DNA of 64,000 nt from Alkalibacillus filiformis (GCF_030814115.1 NZ_JAUSUP010000001.1:558001-622000), one strand, 5' to 3'; positions 1 through 9,097 are shown, numbered from the stretch's first letter. Program-made: numbers and translations. Notes: generated from the letters alone by a model not told the origin.

Positions 1-557
1 TCTAATTGACCGGACTCTTGTAGTTCCCGTGCCACTTCTTCCAATTCAAAAGAATTAATAACAATTATTTCATAATCATGCTGTTCTTCATATTGTGTCA
101 CTAAGCGGTAAAAAAACTTAGGTGAACCACCATACTCTTCTTCAAATAGGATCATGCACCCATCTGTCTTCTCAATCAACCAACGATCACGTGTTTGATA
201 CTGTTTAGGACTTTCATATTCCTTTTCACTTAAAGGCTTAGAAAAGTCAGCTTGCGAAATCATTTGTTGATATTTTCTCTGTTTTTCTTCATTCCATACT
301 TTATCTTGATTAACAAAAGGTGGTATTACAGCTATTTTAACATGATATAGAGATTTCAGCGATTGAATAACGTCAAATGCCCATATCTCAACACCAGGTT
401 GTCCTGATATAACAACCCACTCTAACCCTTCTTCTAGATGAGGAACAAGCCTTCTCTTAATCGCTTCTTTAATAACTGTAATTTTAGTATCTTGTTCATT
501 AAATATATTCAGTTCGTGTGGTTTATAACCGGTAATTGTTAAAGATTTCTTTTCCAT
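1..557 (-). CDS. ypsA: YpsA, SLOG-family protein (3' end beyond window)
   Basis: I translated this from the sequence: the ATG at 557-555 opens a frame that stays open to base 1, giving 185 codons. The family is about 180-190 residues, so only the last few codons and the stop are missing. The protein starts MEKKSLTITGYKPHEL and contains EGLEWVVISGQPGVEIWA and YESPKQYQTRDRWLIEKTDG, which match the Firmicutes YpsA (DUF1273) family. YpsA proteins have a SLOG/Rossmann-like nucleotide-binding fold and have been tied to cell division in Gram-positives; the ligand is not certain. It lies downstream of cdd, beyond cdd's terminator. B. subtilis has ypsA in the same yppC-yppG neighbourhood. Confidence 0.85.
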   Translation of the reverse strand, partial: MEKKSLTITGYKPHELNIFNEQDTKITVIKEAIKRRLVPHLEEGLEWVVISGQPGVEIWAFDVIQSLKSLYHVKIAVIPPFVNQDKVWNEEKQRKYQQMISQADFSKPLSEKEYESPKQYQTRDRWLIEKTDGCMILFEEEYGGSPKFFYRLVTQYEEQHDYEIIVINSFELEEVARELQESGQL

Positions 558-572
558 ATTATATAGTATATC

Positions 573-604
573 AAAAAAAGAGCTAGTTTTGACTAGCTCT
601 TTTA
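573..604 (-). terminator. Rho-independent terminator after cdd
   Basis: An 11-bp perfect stem (577-587 with 592-602, loop 588-591) is followed on the minus strand by a run of seven T. It lies between cdd and ypsA. Confidence 0.8.
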
Positions 605-638
605 AAATCTTAATAAATTGTATTCAACTAATTGTAAA

Positions 639-1046
639 CTATGCTCTTCCTGACTCTAAATCATCAGGTGTAAATGAAAATGGTAACAATTCCTGGACAG
701 TTGTCTCTTTCACTTCCATGTCTTTACTCGTAATATAAACTTTCATACTTGGATCGAAAAATTCGCTCATCACTTGTCTACACGAACCACAAGGTGGGAC
801 TGGACGTTCTGTGTTCGCAATAACCGCAAGTGCTTCAAAGTCTCTTTCACCTTCAGAAACTGCCTTAAAAATCGCGACACGCTCAGCACAACAAGTCACA
901 GGGTATGCAGCATTTTCAATATTACACCCTTGATACACTTTACCATCTTTCGTTAATAACGCTGCGCCGACTGGAAATTTAGAGTAAGGTACAAATGCTT
1001 GATCTAACATTTCTTTTGCTGACTGTACTAACTGACTTTGCTCCAT
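639..1046 (-). CDS. cdd: Cytidine deaminase
   Basis: The 135-residue protein hydrolytically deaminates cytidine and deoxycytidine to uridine and deoxyuridine in pyrimidine salvage. The zinc site is complete: C53-A-E55 (zinc ligand and proton-shuttling glutamate) and P85-C86-G-S-C89 (the other two ligands). The three-cysteine set and short length are typical of the homotetrameric Gram-positive enzyme. The substrate-binding segment is near residues 22-48 (FPVGAALLT, NIENAAYP). An AAGGGAG ribosome-binding site precedes the ATG. In B. subtilis cdd sits beside era, so its place here between ypsA and yppE is a local rearrangement. A terminator follows it. Confidence 0.95.
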   Translation of the reverse strand: MEQSQLVQSAKEMLDQAFVPYSKFPVGAALLTKDGKVYQGCNIENAAYPVTCCAERVAIFKAVSEGERDFEALAVIANTERPVPPCGSCRQVMSEFFDPSMKVYITSKDMEVKETTVQELLPFSFTPDDLESGRA

Positions 1047-1100
1047 CTAATAATTCTCCCTTAACTAATTTTAGTACTCAATATTATACATAAATTATAT

Positions 1101-1448
1101 TTATTTTTCATCATTTATTACGAGATCTAAGTTATACATAACAGACTGGTATAGTTCCATAAATCTCTTTTTCCTAACATCATGAAAATAGCTATGCAGA
1201 ATCATGATCTCGAGGTTATCTTTAGTATTCTTTATTTGATTTGGAAAAATTGCAATTTTATGAACGATGGCTTGAGCTTCCTCTTCCCATTTCTCTATCT
1301 TTTCAAAGAGAGGCAAAGTTTCAGCTTTTACTTGATTAAAATCATCATAATTTTTACGATCAAACTTCTTACCATGTTCATAACGATTCAAACAATCTTC
1401 TAAAATAACGTCTCTTACCTCATTTGTAAGTTGCATAAATTGTTGCAT
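1101..1448 (-). CDS. yppE: YppE family protein (DUF1798)
   Basis: The 115-residue protein has the YppE features YDDFNQVKAETLPLFEKIEKWEEEA and the HSYFHDVRKKRFMELYQSVMYNL segment. The known structure of the family is a small helical bundle; its function is unknown. An in-frame start exists further upstream at 1493, but I chose the ATG at 1448 because GAAGGGTGG lies 6 bases before it and the extra upstream residues do not look like the family. Its position between yppC and ypsA matches B. subtilis gene order. Confidence 0.8.
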   Translation of the reverse strand: MQQFMQLTNEVRDVILEDCLNRYEHGKKFDRKNYDDFNQVKAETLPLFEKIEKWEEEAQAIVHKIAIFPNQIKNTKDNLEIMILHSYFHDVRKKRFMELYQSVMYNLDLVINDEK

Positions 1449-1505
1449 AACGACCACCCTTCTTCCCCCTAAATGTATCATGAAATTATGCAACTTACTA
1501 TAAAT

Positions 1506-1637
1506 TTAATTTGCTTTTTCTTTAGTCGGATCATAAATTCGTGTTTGTAATTGATCTAAAGCGATCTCTAGTTGTCCTAACGACTGAATTAATTTTTCTT
1601 TCGTGGAGTGTTCATGCCCTTTCGTATTCATATTCAT
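1506..1637 (-). CDS. Small hypothetical protein, 43 residues
   Basis: This short ORF starts MNMNTKGHEHSTKEKL, continues with an amphipathic stretch (LIQSLGQLEIALDQLQTRI) and ends EKAN. A strong GGAGGA ribosome-binding site lies 6 bases upstream of the ATG at 1637, which is the main reason to call it real. It sits between yppC and yppE, where B. subtilis carries the small gene yppD. I do not recognise the sequence and cannot claim orthology. A soluble helical or coiled-coil peptide is likely. Confidence 0.6.
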   Translation of the reverse strand: MNMNTKGHEHSTKEKLIQSLGQLEIALDQLQTRIYDPTKEKAN

Positions 1638-1735
1638 GAGCAATCCTCCTTTCATACTTTACTAATTCAGTCTTTGCTTTAAATCTCCTTCACACTTGAC
1701 AAAACTAGAAATGAAGATACAAAACTTCTATATAG

Positions 1736-2701
1736 TTACTCTTTTTCGACAGGAGATGGGGGTAATTTGTCTTTAAGTGAACTAATTTTTGTCATTTGCT
1801 TTCTTTTTTCATAAAATTCATCCGCAAATGGCTCAACTCGTTTTAGCCTAGGCTCTTTCCACCATTTTCGTTTAATTTTCGTATAATTAGACCAATCTGT
1901 TTGTGGAACGGTAATTTCATGTTCAGTATTACGATAAATATCTGTTAGTGGTTTCGTTGTTAATGGTGACTGGACATTTAAAAATTGCTCATATTCCTTT
2001 CGCTCTCCAGTGACAGGAACATTGTCTGCAAAACTACGAAACAATGGATATAGGTATGGGTAAAATAAGATCGCTGCAATCTTCTTACCGAACTTAATCC
2101 GTTTTGACACATGCGTAAAATGCGGGACAAATTTGCCATACACTTTCCCTTGTTCTGTTGGCAATAAAACAGCATTTAAATGCAATAATTCTTGTAGTCT
2201 GTAAGGTAAGGATTTGAATACCGTTTGCCGATACGGATTATGCTTAATAATCGGTTGTTGAATAATGTTTTGTTCATTTACAATTTGGGAATACATTAGT
2301 CTATTTAAATCGCTATTTTGATAAAATTCGTACCATTCCCTTTCCATAAAAGAAGATATGTGAAAATACTTAAAAAGAAAGAACAAAGGTTTTTGTTGTT
2401 CTTTCGACATTTTATAAATGAGTAATTGCGGATAGGCGTCTTGGAATATGTACCAATTGATACTTTCATATGTTAAGTACAACGATTTTAGTTGCTTCTC
2501 TGAAAGTAGTGATTGATAAGCTTCAGAGTCAAGGTCAGTCATATTCCACCCTGCATTTCTTGATACAATACTAGCAAGAAACGCCCATTTGATCTCAGGG
2601 TTTTCTTGATAAAACTGTAAATATGCCTTTGTTCGCGCTACGTTATTAATATTATGATTATACGTCTGTTCTTTAATATAATTAACCATTAAAGGGATCA
2701 T
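1736..2701 (-). CDS. yppC: YppC family protein (DUF2515)
   Basis: The 321-residue protein carries the family features NNVARTKAYLQFY, WAFLASIVSRNAGWNMTDL and RNAGWNM-type segments near the N-terminus, followed by a long conserved body with RKWWKEP near residue 278. It matches the YppC/DUF2515 family, whose function is unknown. An AAAGGA site lies 8 bases before the ATG at 2701. The gene is divergent from recU across a 109-base AT-rich gap, the same arrangement as in B. subtilis. No signal peptide or clear membrane segment is visible. Confidence 0.8.
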   Translation of the reverse strand: MIPLMVNYIKEQTYNHNINNVARTKAYLQFYQENPEIKWAFLASIVSRNAGWNMTDLDSEAYQSLLSEKQLKSLYLTYESINWYIFQDAYPQLLIYKMSKEQQKPLFFLFKYFHISSFMEREWYEFYQNSDLNRLMYSQIVNEQNIIQQPIIKHNPYRQTVFKSLPYRLQELLHLNAVLLPTEQGKVYGKFVPHFTHVSKRIKFGKKIAAILFYPYLYPLFRSFADNVPVTGERKEYEQFLNVQSPLTTKPLTDIYRNTEHEITVPQTDWSNYTKIKRKWWKEPRLKRVEPFADEFYEKRKQMTKISSLKDKLPPSPVEKE

Positions 2702-2781
2702 AGATACATTCCTTTATGTAGTTTTATGTCGTTTATTGCTCATTATATTCACAGTATATCCAAATCTTTTTTATTTAAAAT

Positions 2782-2791
2782 TTGATATAAT
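2782..2791 (+). promoter_or_regulatory. Extended -10 promoter element for recU-ponA
   Basis: TGATATAAT, which fits TGnTATAAT, ends 19 bases before the recU start codon. No good -35 hexamer lies 17 bases upstream, as is common for extended -10 promoters. A GGAGG ribosome-binding site follows at about 2802. Confidence 0.5.
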
Positions 2792-2810
2792 AGAATTGTT
2801 AGGAGGAATC

Positions 2811-3425
2811 ATGTTGAAGTACCCAAAAGGTAGTCGCCAAAAGCGTCAGACTCACACACCGAAAAAACAATCCTATAAAACAAACGACGCTTTTGCCAAC
2901 AGGGGAATGACCCTCGAAAAAGAAATAGTAGAAACGAATAAATATTACTTAGAATCGGGTAAAGCAGTGATTCATAAAAAGCCGACACCGGTTCAAGTTG
3001 TGCAAGTCGATTATCCAAAAAGAAGTGCAGCCGTTATTAAGGAAGCATACTACCAAAAACCGTCTACTACTGACTTTAACGGTTTATATAAAGGAAGGCA
3101 TATTGATTTTGAAGCAAAGGAAACGAAAAATAAACAGTCGCTTCCTTTCACCAATATTCATTCACACCAGGTAGAACATATGAAGCGTATTGAGGAACAT
3201 GGTGGAATTACATTTTTTATTATTCGCTTCACTGCAAAGAGTGAAACTTACTTATTGCCTCTTTCGCCTTTTCTTAACGAGTGGGAAGAACAATTTAACG
3301 GCGGGAGAAAGTCACTTCCTTATAACTTTATAACTGATAATGGATATTTAATTCCATTCCAACTTCAAGCAAAAGTTAACTATTTGCAGATCGTCGACGA
3401 TGTGTACATTAACGGAGGAGATTGA
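2811..3425 (+). CDS. recU: Holliday junction resolvase RecU
   Basis: The 204-residue enzyme resolves Holliday junctions and modulates RecA during recombination and chromosome segregation. With the ATG at 2811, the metal-binding and catalytic residues of B. subtilis RecU fall at the expected positions: D88 (in TTDFNG), E101 and K103 (DFEAKET). The arginine- and lysine-rich N-terminus and the RGMTLEKEI helix are typical. The frame extends upstream to 2736, but the GGAGG spaced 7 bases from 2811 and the family numbering decide the start. Its stop is 1 base before the ponA ATG, so recU-ponA is an operon. Confidence 0.95.
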   Translation: MLKYPKGSRQKRQTHTPKKQSYKTNDAFANRGMTLEKEIVETNKYYLESGKAVIHKKPTPVQVVQVDYPKRSAAVIKEAYYQKPSTTDFNGLYKGRHIDFEAKETKNKQSLPFTNIHSHQVEHMKRIEEHGGITFFIIRFTAKSETYLLPLSPFLNEWEEQFNGGRKSLPYNFITDNGYLIPFQLQAKVNYLQIVDDVYINGGD

Positions 3426-3426
3426 A

Positions 3427-6009
3427 ATGACTGAACAAGTTAAAAGTCGTAAAGCTAAAAAACAAAGCAAAAAACAAAATAGAAAAATAAACTGGAAAAA
3501 AGTCTTTATTAGTCTACTAATTATCGGACTCGTAACATTTGTAATTGGTTTAGGTGTTTTATATTCCTATATAAGTAATGCACCTGAATTAACGGCTGAA
3601 GAATTAGAAGTACCTGCTAGTACAACGATTTTAGATCGAGATGGCAATGAAGTAGCTGATTTGGCAGCTGAAAATCGAACGATTATTGATTATGAAGACT
3701 TATCGCCTATTATGGAAGATGCTGTACTAGCTGCTGAAGACGTCAGATTCTACGATCATAGTGGGATTGACATGCGACGCATTGGTGGAGCGGTTATGGC
3801 AAACATAACAGGCGGATTCGGTTCACAAGGTGCTAGTACGATTACACAACAAGTAATTAAAAACTTCCTTCTGACAAATGACAAAAGAATGGAACGTAAA
3901 GTCCAAGAACAATATCTAGCACTACAATTAGAACGTGAGTATTCAAAAGAACAAATTTTAATGATGTATTTAAATAAAATTTATTACAGTAATGGTATTT
4001 ACGGGGTTCAAAAAGCAGCAGAAGTTTACTTCGGTAAGGATGACCTTAACGATCTAACGTTAGAGGAAGCTGCATTGTTAGCTGGTATGCCACAACGTCC
4101 AAACGCATACAATCCTATCGAAAATCCTGATCTTGCTGAAGAAAGAAGAAATACTGTATTAAATTTAATGGTAAGACACGAAAAGATTACTGAAGAAGAA
4201 GCTGAAGAAGCTAAAAATGTTGCCATTGAAGATATGATTCAAGAAAACTACGAAAGTGAACTTAAATACTCAGCCTTTATTGAAACTGTATATGATGAAG
4301 CTGAAACATTAATCGATGATGATGACATGAACTTGTATACTGCAGGTTTAACGATCCATACAACGTTAGACCCAAATGCTCAAGAACATGTGGAATATTT
4401 ATTAAGTGCTGAAGGACCAATTGATCATCCTGAAGGCCAAGAAGCAGCTGTTGTTGCAATGGACACAACGACAGGTGAAGTGCTAGCAATAGGTGGAGGA
4501 AGAAACAAAGATGACTTCCGTGGTTTTAACTTTGCTACAGACAGTACTCGTGGACCTGGTTCAGCCATTAAGCCAGTTGTAAGCTTTGGGCCTGCTATCG
4601 AGCAAAATCAGTTTTCCACTTATCATCAATATAACGACACTCAATCTGAGGCTTATTATTCGTGGGCCGAAGCTGACGAAGATCCTTTCAGTAACTTTGG
4701 TGGTCATTATTACGGTTGGGTCACAATGCGTGAAGCCTTATATCGCTCATTGAACGTTCCGGCAGTACAAAATGTTCGTGATGAAATTGACCGAACTGAA
4801 GCTGGAGAGTTCGCAAGGTCACTTGGTATTTCTTCAATTGAAAATAGTGTAGCTGAATCATACCCTATCGGTGGTGTGAATGATATTCAAACTAACCCTT
4901 ATGAAATGGCTGGAGCTTTCGCTGCCTTTGGTAATGAAGGTGTTTATAATGAACCACACACGATTAAAATGATCGAATTTAGAGACGGTCAGACGATGGA
5001 AGTTGATCGCCAAGGAGAGCCAGTCATGTCTGATTATACGGCTTACATGATTAGTGATATGTTAAAGGATACGATTGCACATCATAATGGAACTGCTAGC
5101 GGTTTAAACTTTGGTGGTTTACCCGTTGCTGCTAAAACAGGGACAAATGAACATTTTGACTCTTGGTTAGTCGGATATACAACTGATTTTACAGTTTCAG
5201 TTTGGAATGGCTATCCTTCTTACGAGAACGGCGAAGAGGTGCAAACCCGTACAAGGCCGATGTTCCAAAGCATGGTAGATCACCTTTCAAGTGGTGCTGA
5301 CATTTCAGACTTCTCAAGACCTGATTCAGTTGTTGAAGTCGATATTGAAAGAGGTTCTCGTCCAGCGATGTTACCGAGTGAATTTACACCAGATGATCAA
5401 ATTGTAACGGAGCTTTTCGTAAGAGGGAATGAACCTTCTGAAACATCTGATGAATACGATATGGTTGAACCAGCTGAATCACTTAACCTAAATTTCGATG
5501 AAGAAGAGCAAATTATTGAAGCTTCATGGAGTCACCCTGGCTCTCAAGACCGCGACATTGAGTTTGAATTAACGATCAGTGAAAACGGTAGCGAAATTGA
5601 CCAAATTGATCTATCAGATTTCGACTACACATTTACAGATGTTGAACTCGGTGAAACTTATACGTTTGAAATTGTTGCTTACGATGCTGATAATGATGAA
5701 AATCGTAGCGACCCTATTTCAGAGTCAATCGATATTCCTGATGAAGAATCCGACTTCTGGGACGACTTCTTCGGTGAAGATGAAGACGAAGAAGAACCTC
5801 CTGAAGAAGATGAACCAGGTGAGGACAACAGAAACGGTGATGGTGATGGCAACGATAACGGCAATGGTAACGATGATGATGGAACTGATGATGGAGATCA
5901 AGGCGAAGGTGATGATGATGAAGGTGATGATGAAGACGATGATGATGAATTTGAGACGCCTATAGAAGATGATCCAGAAAATGAAGATCCTGAAAACGAA
6001 GAAGAATAA
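3427..6009 (+). CDS. ponA: Class A penicillin-binding protein 1A/1B
   Basis: The 860-residue bifunctional peptidoglycan synthase is membrane-anchored with its domains outside. In order: a basic cytoplasmic tail, one membrane helix (about 24-47), a GT51 glycosyltransferase (catalytic E104 in AAEDVRFYDH, and GASTITQQ), then a transpeptidase with S379-x-x-K382, S441-L-N and K570-T-G-T. A fibronectin III-like domain (about 680-760) follows, then a strongly acidic Asp/Glu/Gly/Asn-rich tail of about 85 residues. The GGAGGAG at 3415-3421 sets the start at 3427 rather than 3400. The Fn3 domain and acidic tail resemble Bacillus PBP1, but the tail is unusually long and repetitive. A bidirectional terminator follows. 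Confidence 0.95.
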   Translation: MTEQVKSRKAKKQSKKQNRKINWKKVFISLLIIGLVTFVIGLGVLYSYISNAPELTAEELEVPASTTILDRDGNEVADLAAENRTIIDYEDLSPIMEDAVLAAEDVRFYDHSGIDMRRIGGAVMANITGGFGSQGASTITQQVIKNFLLTNDKRMERKVQEQYLALQLEREYSKEQILMMYLNKIYYSNGIYGVQKAAEVYFGKDDLNDLTLEEAALLAGMPQRPNAYNPIENPDLAEERRNTVLNLMVRHEKITEEEAEEAKNVAIEDMIQENYESELKYSAFIETVYDEAETLIDDDDMNLYTAGLTIHTTLDPNAQEHVEYLLSAEGPIDHPEGQEAAVVAMDTTTGEVLAIGGGRNKDDFRGFNFATDSTRGPGSAIKPVVSFGPAIEQNQFSTYHQYNDTQSEAYYSWAEADEDPFSNFGGHYYGWVTMREALYRSLNVPAVQNVRDEIDRTEAGEFARSLGISSIENSVAESYPIGGVNDIQTNPYEMAGAFAAFGNEGVYNEPHTIKMIEFRDGQTMEVDRQGEPVMSDYTAYMISDMLKDTIAHHNGTASGLNFGGLPVAAKTGTNEHFDSWLVGYTTDFTVSVWNGYPSYENGEEVQTRTRPMFQSMVDHLSSGADISDFSRPDSVVEVDIERGSRPAMLPSEFTPDDQIVTELFVRGNEPSETSDEYDMVEPAESLNLNFDEEEQIIEASWSHPGSQDRDIEFELTISENGSEIDQIDLSDFDYTFTDVELGETYTFEIVAYDADNDENRSDPISESIDIPDEESDFWDDFFGEDEDEEEPPEEDEPGEDNRNGDGDGNDNGNGNDDDGTDDGDQGEGDDDEGDDEDDDDEFETPIEDDPENEDPENEEE

Positions 6010-6016
6010 ATAATTT

Positions 6017-6052
6017 AAGGCTAGTGTCAATTGAGTTGACACTAGCCTTTTT
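6017..6052. terminator. Bidirectional terminator between ponA and ypoC
   Basis: A 14-bp stem (6017-6030 with 6036-6049) with a 5-base loop has T-runs on both sides. It serves the convergent ponA and ypoC transcripts. Confidence 0.85.
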
Positions 6053-6395
6053 AATTAGCTTTTAATTTAGCAATCGCAAACTTCTTCTTCATCTCTTTAT
6101 ACATTTCATTCAACTGAATGTAACCGTGGCGATGGTGACACCTTGTCTCAACAAACTCTAATCGCTCCCCTACATTGATCGGTGCGTATTGTAACTGGTC
6201 AAAATGAGAACAATCTTCATAAACATTAGAAGTATCTAATTGATTACATAACAATATGATTTGTTTTAATTGATCCAAATAGCTTAAGACATAACTCTTC
6301 GTTTCTTTAAACTGTCTAGTTTCAGCTAACTCCTCTACGTGAGTAGAGACCTCTTCCCAGCTTGAGAACTTACTTTCGATTTCCTCCACATTCAT
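6051..6395 (-). CDS. ypoC: YpoC family protein
   Basis: The 114-residue protein has the YpoC signature: PINVGERLEFVE followed by HHRHGYIQLNEMYKEMKKKFA, a histidine-rich motif and a basic C-terminal helix. The function is unknown. It starts 4 bases after the nth stop codon, so it is the distal gene of a dnaD-nth-ypoC unit, as in B. subtilis. It ends at the bidirectional terminator shared with ponA. Confidence 0.8.
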   Translation of the reverse strand: MNVEEIESKFSSWEEVSTHVEELAETRQFKETKSYVLSYLDQLKQIILLCNQLDTSNVYEDCSHFDQLQYAPINVGERLEFVETRCHHRHGYIQLNEMYKEMKKKFAIAKLKAN

Positions 6396-6399
6396 AGTG

Positions 6400-7050
6400 T
6401 TAGCCCCTTTTCTTCATTCGCTTCTGACCTTCACGACAAATGTCTAATAAAGGACATTCAGGACAATTTGGTGTTTTCGCCTGACAATGATAACGTCCAA
6501 AGAAGATCATACGATGATGGGTTGCACTCCACTCCTCTTCAGGTAGCTTGCGCATTAACGTCTTCTCTACTTCTAAAACGGAATCCTTCCAACGACAAAT
6601 ACCTAACCTCTTCGACACACGCTCAACGTGCGTATCAACTGCTATTGCAGGCTGTCCGAATGCAACTGATATGACGACGTTTGCAGTTTTGCGACCAACA
6701 CCAGCTAAATTAATTAACGCATCATAGTCGTCAGGTACTTTTCCGTCATATTTTTCAATTAAATCAGCACATAATTTACGAATATTTTTAGCTTTATTTC
6801 TGTAAAGTCCTATTCTTTTTATATCATGTTGTAACTCTTCTAATGAAACATTCACATAGTCTTCTGGTGTCTTATATTTAGCAAATAAACCCGGTGTTAC
6901 TTTGTTGACTAATGCATCTGTAGCTTGTGCTGATAAAACAACAGCAATTAATAACTCGAGTTCATTATCATGCGTCAATTCACAATCTGCATCTGGGTAC
7001 ATCTCTGCTAACGTATCTAAAGTAAAACGAATATCTTTTTTCGTTAACAC
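6400..7050 (-). CDS. nth: Endonuclease III (DNA glycosylase/AP lyase)
   Basis: The 216-residue base-excision repair enzyme removes oxidised pyrimidines and cleaves the abasic site. A helix-hairpin-helix motif (LAGVGRKTANVV, 115-126) carries catalytic K121, and D139 lies in AVDTHVERVSKRLG. The [4Fe-4S] ligands are C189-x6-C196-x2-C199-x5-C205, the standard spacing. It is in the same order as B. subtilis dnaD-nth-ypoC, with 15 bases between dnaD and nth. Confidence 0.96.
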   Translation of the reverse strand: MLTKKDIRFTLDTLAEMYPDADCELTHDNELELLIAVVLSAQATDALVNKVTPGLFAKYKTPEDYVNVSLEELQHDIKRIGLYRNKAKNIRKLCADLIEKYDGKVPDDYDALINLAGVGRKTANVVISVAFGQPAIAVDTHVERVSKRLGICRWKDSVLEVEKTLMRKLPEEEWSATHHRMIFFGRYHCQAKTPNCPECPLLDICREGQKRMKKRG

Positions 7051-7065
7051 CTTTACCCCTCCCCA

Positions 7066-7728
7066 CTATTCTTCTAACCAATTATAATAAACAGATGTAT
7101 CACGCTTTTCTTTTGGTGCTTGTTGTTGATTTTGTTTTTGCTGAGATGATTGCTTAACATCATTAACAGATCGAACGCCTTTTTTCTTCCACTCATTCAA
7201 AATACGATCAATATAACGGAAATTGAGCTTCCCCATGAGAACTGCCTCACGTAATGCTGCCTTTATTAAAGGCGGTTTAAATTGATCTTCATCTAACCAA
7301 TAACTAACGGTTTCAATTTCAATCGGTGATAAAGTGCGAGCAAACTCTTGTTCAAATAACTGAAACAATTTACCCTCTTCTTCCTGCGTTGACTCTTGTT
7401 CAACCTCAAAGAGTGATTCAAACAATGGTGATAAACAATACCATTCGTGTTGCCCGTTTTGTTCATCCGTTATTTGTTCGATTTGTAAATAGTTATTGTT
7501 TTTTAATTTCTTAAGTACATTAGCAACTTCATTTGCATTGATCGTCATATGGCTCGCGATTTGCTCAAATGACGGTAATAACTCGCCTGATTTTTGTAAG
7601 TTCATAACGTGTAAAACAACCATCAAATCTTCTTCGTTCAAACCAAGCTCATTGTAATCGTTTAACAGTTTACTCGGGATATTAATTTGTTCAGTTAAAA
7701 GTCTTTGATAGGAAAATGGTAATTCCAT
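7066..7728 (-). CDS. dnaD: DNA replication initiation protein DnaD
   Basis: The 220-residue primosome protein works with DnaB and DnaI to load the replicative helicase at oriC and during restart. A winged-helix N-terminal domain (about 1-110) with the PSFEQIASHMTINANEVANVLKKL helix pair is followed by the C-terminal DnaB_2-type domain (LSPIEIETVSYWLDE to LNEWKKKGVRS). A polar glutamine-rich tail ends in VYYNWLEE. The start at 7728 is chosen over 7773 because GGGAGAG precedes it and MELPFSYQRLL resembles family N-termini. An asnS terminator lies just upstream. Confidence 0.93.
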   Translation of the reverse strand: MELPFSYQRLLTEQINIPSKLLNDYNELGLNEEDLMVVLHVMNLQKSGELLPSFEQIASHMTINANEVANVLKKLKNNNYLQIEQITDEQNGQHEWYCLSPLFESLFEVEQESTQEEEGKLFQLFEQEFARTLSPIEIETVSYWLDEDQFKPPLIKAALREAVLMGKLNFRYIDRILNEWKKKGVRSVNDVKQSSQQKQNQQQAPKEKRDTSVYYNWLEE

Positions 7729-7750
7729 AACAATCTCTCCCTTAAGTTTG

Positions 7751-7784
7751 AATAGAAAAGATGACTCAATCAAATTGAGTCATC
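7751..7784 (-). terminator. Terminator between asnS and dnaD
   Basis: An 11-bp perfect stem (7760-7770 with 7774-7784, 3-base loop) is followed on the minus strand by TTTTCTATT. It lies between asnS and dnaD, so dnaD needs read-through or its own promoter. Confidence 0.75.
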
Positions 7785-7793
7785 ATGTAAGTT

Positions 7794-9086
7794 CTATGGG
7801 TATAAACGATTTAATAAGCGTGGGAAAGGAATTGTTTCACGAATATGTTCAATTCCTGTAATCCATGCAACTGTTCGCTCTAATCCTAAGCCGAAACCTG
7901 AATGTGGAACTGAGCCGTATTGGCGTAGCTGTAAGTACCATTCATATGCTGGCCCATCAAGTTCGTGTTCTTTGTAACGCTCAGCCATTAATTCATAATC
8001 ATCAATACGCTCTGAACCACCAATGATTTCACCGTAACCTTCAGGTGCAATTAAGTCAGCACACAAGGCAACATCCGGGTTGTCCGGATCTGGCTTCATG
8101 TAGAACGCTTTAATTTCAACAGGGAAATGAGTAATAAACACCGGTTTGTCATGAGCTTCTGCAATTGCTGTTTCATGTGGTGCACCGAAGTCATCTCCCC
8201 AATCAATGTCATCGAAGCCTTGATCTTTTAAGAATTGAATCGCCTCGGTATACGTAATTCTAGGGAATGGCGCTTTAATCTTTTCTAATTGCGTTAAATC
8301 TCTTTCTAATGTTCCTAATTCAACTTTGCAATTTTCAAGTACTGATTGAACAACGTATGATACATACTCTTCTTGTACTTGCAGACTTTCTTCATGATCC
8401 ATGAAAGCCATCTCAGGTTCAATCATCCAAAACTCAATTAAATGTCTTCTCGTTTTAGATTTCTCAGCACGGAATGTCGGACCGAATGAAAAAACACGAC
8501 CTAGTGCCATTGCAGCTGCTTCCATGTATAATTGTCCACTTTGTGAAAGGTATGCATCCTCATCAAAATACTTTGTATGGAAAAGCTCTGTTGTACCTTC
8601 TGCAGATGCACCAGTTAGAATTGGTGCATCAATTTTAACGAACCCTTCTTTATTAAAAAATTCAAATGTGGAACGAATAATTTCGTTACGTACTTTCATA
8701 ATCGCATGTTGTTTCGTTGAACGTAACCATAAGTGACGGTGGTCCATTAAAAACTCAGTACCATGCTCTTTTGGAGTAATTGGATAGTCAACCGCTTCTT
8801 GAATCACTTCTAAATCAGACACTTGTAACTCATATCCCAATGGGCTACGTGCATCTTCTACTACTTCACCTGTAACGTAAAGTGACGTTTCTTGTGTTAA
8901 ATTTTTCGATAACTCAAAAGCTTCTTCTGATACAGCTGCCTTAGCAACGACACCTTGAATGAAGCCTGAACCATCTCTTAGTTGTAAAAATGCAATTTTA
9001 CCACTTGAGCGTTTATTATGTAGCCACACACCTATTGTGACTGTTTCATTTACGTGTTTATGAACATTTCCTATTGTTGTTTTCAA
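7794..9086 (-). CDS. asnS: Asparaginyl-tRNA synthetase
   Basis: The 430-residue class IIb synthetase charges tRNA-Asn. The N-terminal OB-fold anticodon-binding domain covers about residues 1-110 ([24 protein letters not shown]). The catalytic domain shows motif 2 ([21 protein letters not shown]) and motif 3 ([13 protein letters not shown]). Length matches the family. The start codon is TTG, preceded by GGAGGAAACATT. It begins 11 bases after aspB, so the two are co-transcribed; this leaves no room for a T-box leader directly before asnS. The B. subtilis order aspB-asnS-dnaD is kept. Confidence 0.96.
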   Translation of the reverse strand: MKTTIGNVHKHVNETVTIGVWLHNKRSSGKIAFLQLRDGSGFIQGVVAKAAVSEEAFELSKNLTQETSLYVTGEVVEDARSPLGYELQVSDLEVIQEAVDYPITPKEHGTEFLMDHRHLWLRSTKQHAIMKVRNEIIRSTFEFFNKEGFVKIDAPILTGASAEGTTELFHTKYFDEDAYLSQSGQLYMEAAAMALGRVFSFGPTFRAEKSKTRRHLIEFWMIEPEMAFMDHEESLQVQEEYVSYVVQSVLENCKVELGTLERDLTQLEKIKAPFPRITYTEAIQFLKDQGFDDIDWGDDFGAPHETAIAEAHDKPVFITHFPVEIKAFYMKPDPDNPDVALCADLIAPEGYGEIIGGSERIDDYELMAERYKEHELDGPAYEWYLQLRQYGSVPHSGFGLGLERTVAWITGIEHIRETIPFPRLLNRLYP

Positions 9087-9097
9087 AATGTTTCCTC

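Noticed and set aside
5579-6042. Long ORFs in other frames over the ponA tail, on both strands
   Set aside because: They are by-products of the repetitive GAT/GAA codons of the acidic tail; they have no ribosome-binding sites and give simple-sequence proteins.
9087-9097. T-box leader for asnS
   Set aside because: Only 11 bases separate aspB from asnS, so there is no room for a T-box directly upstream.
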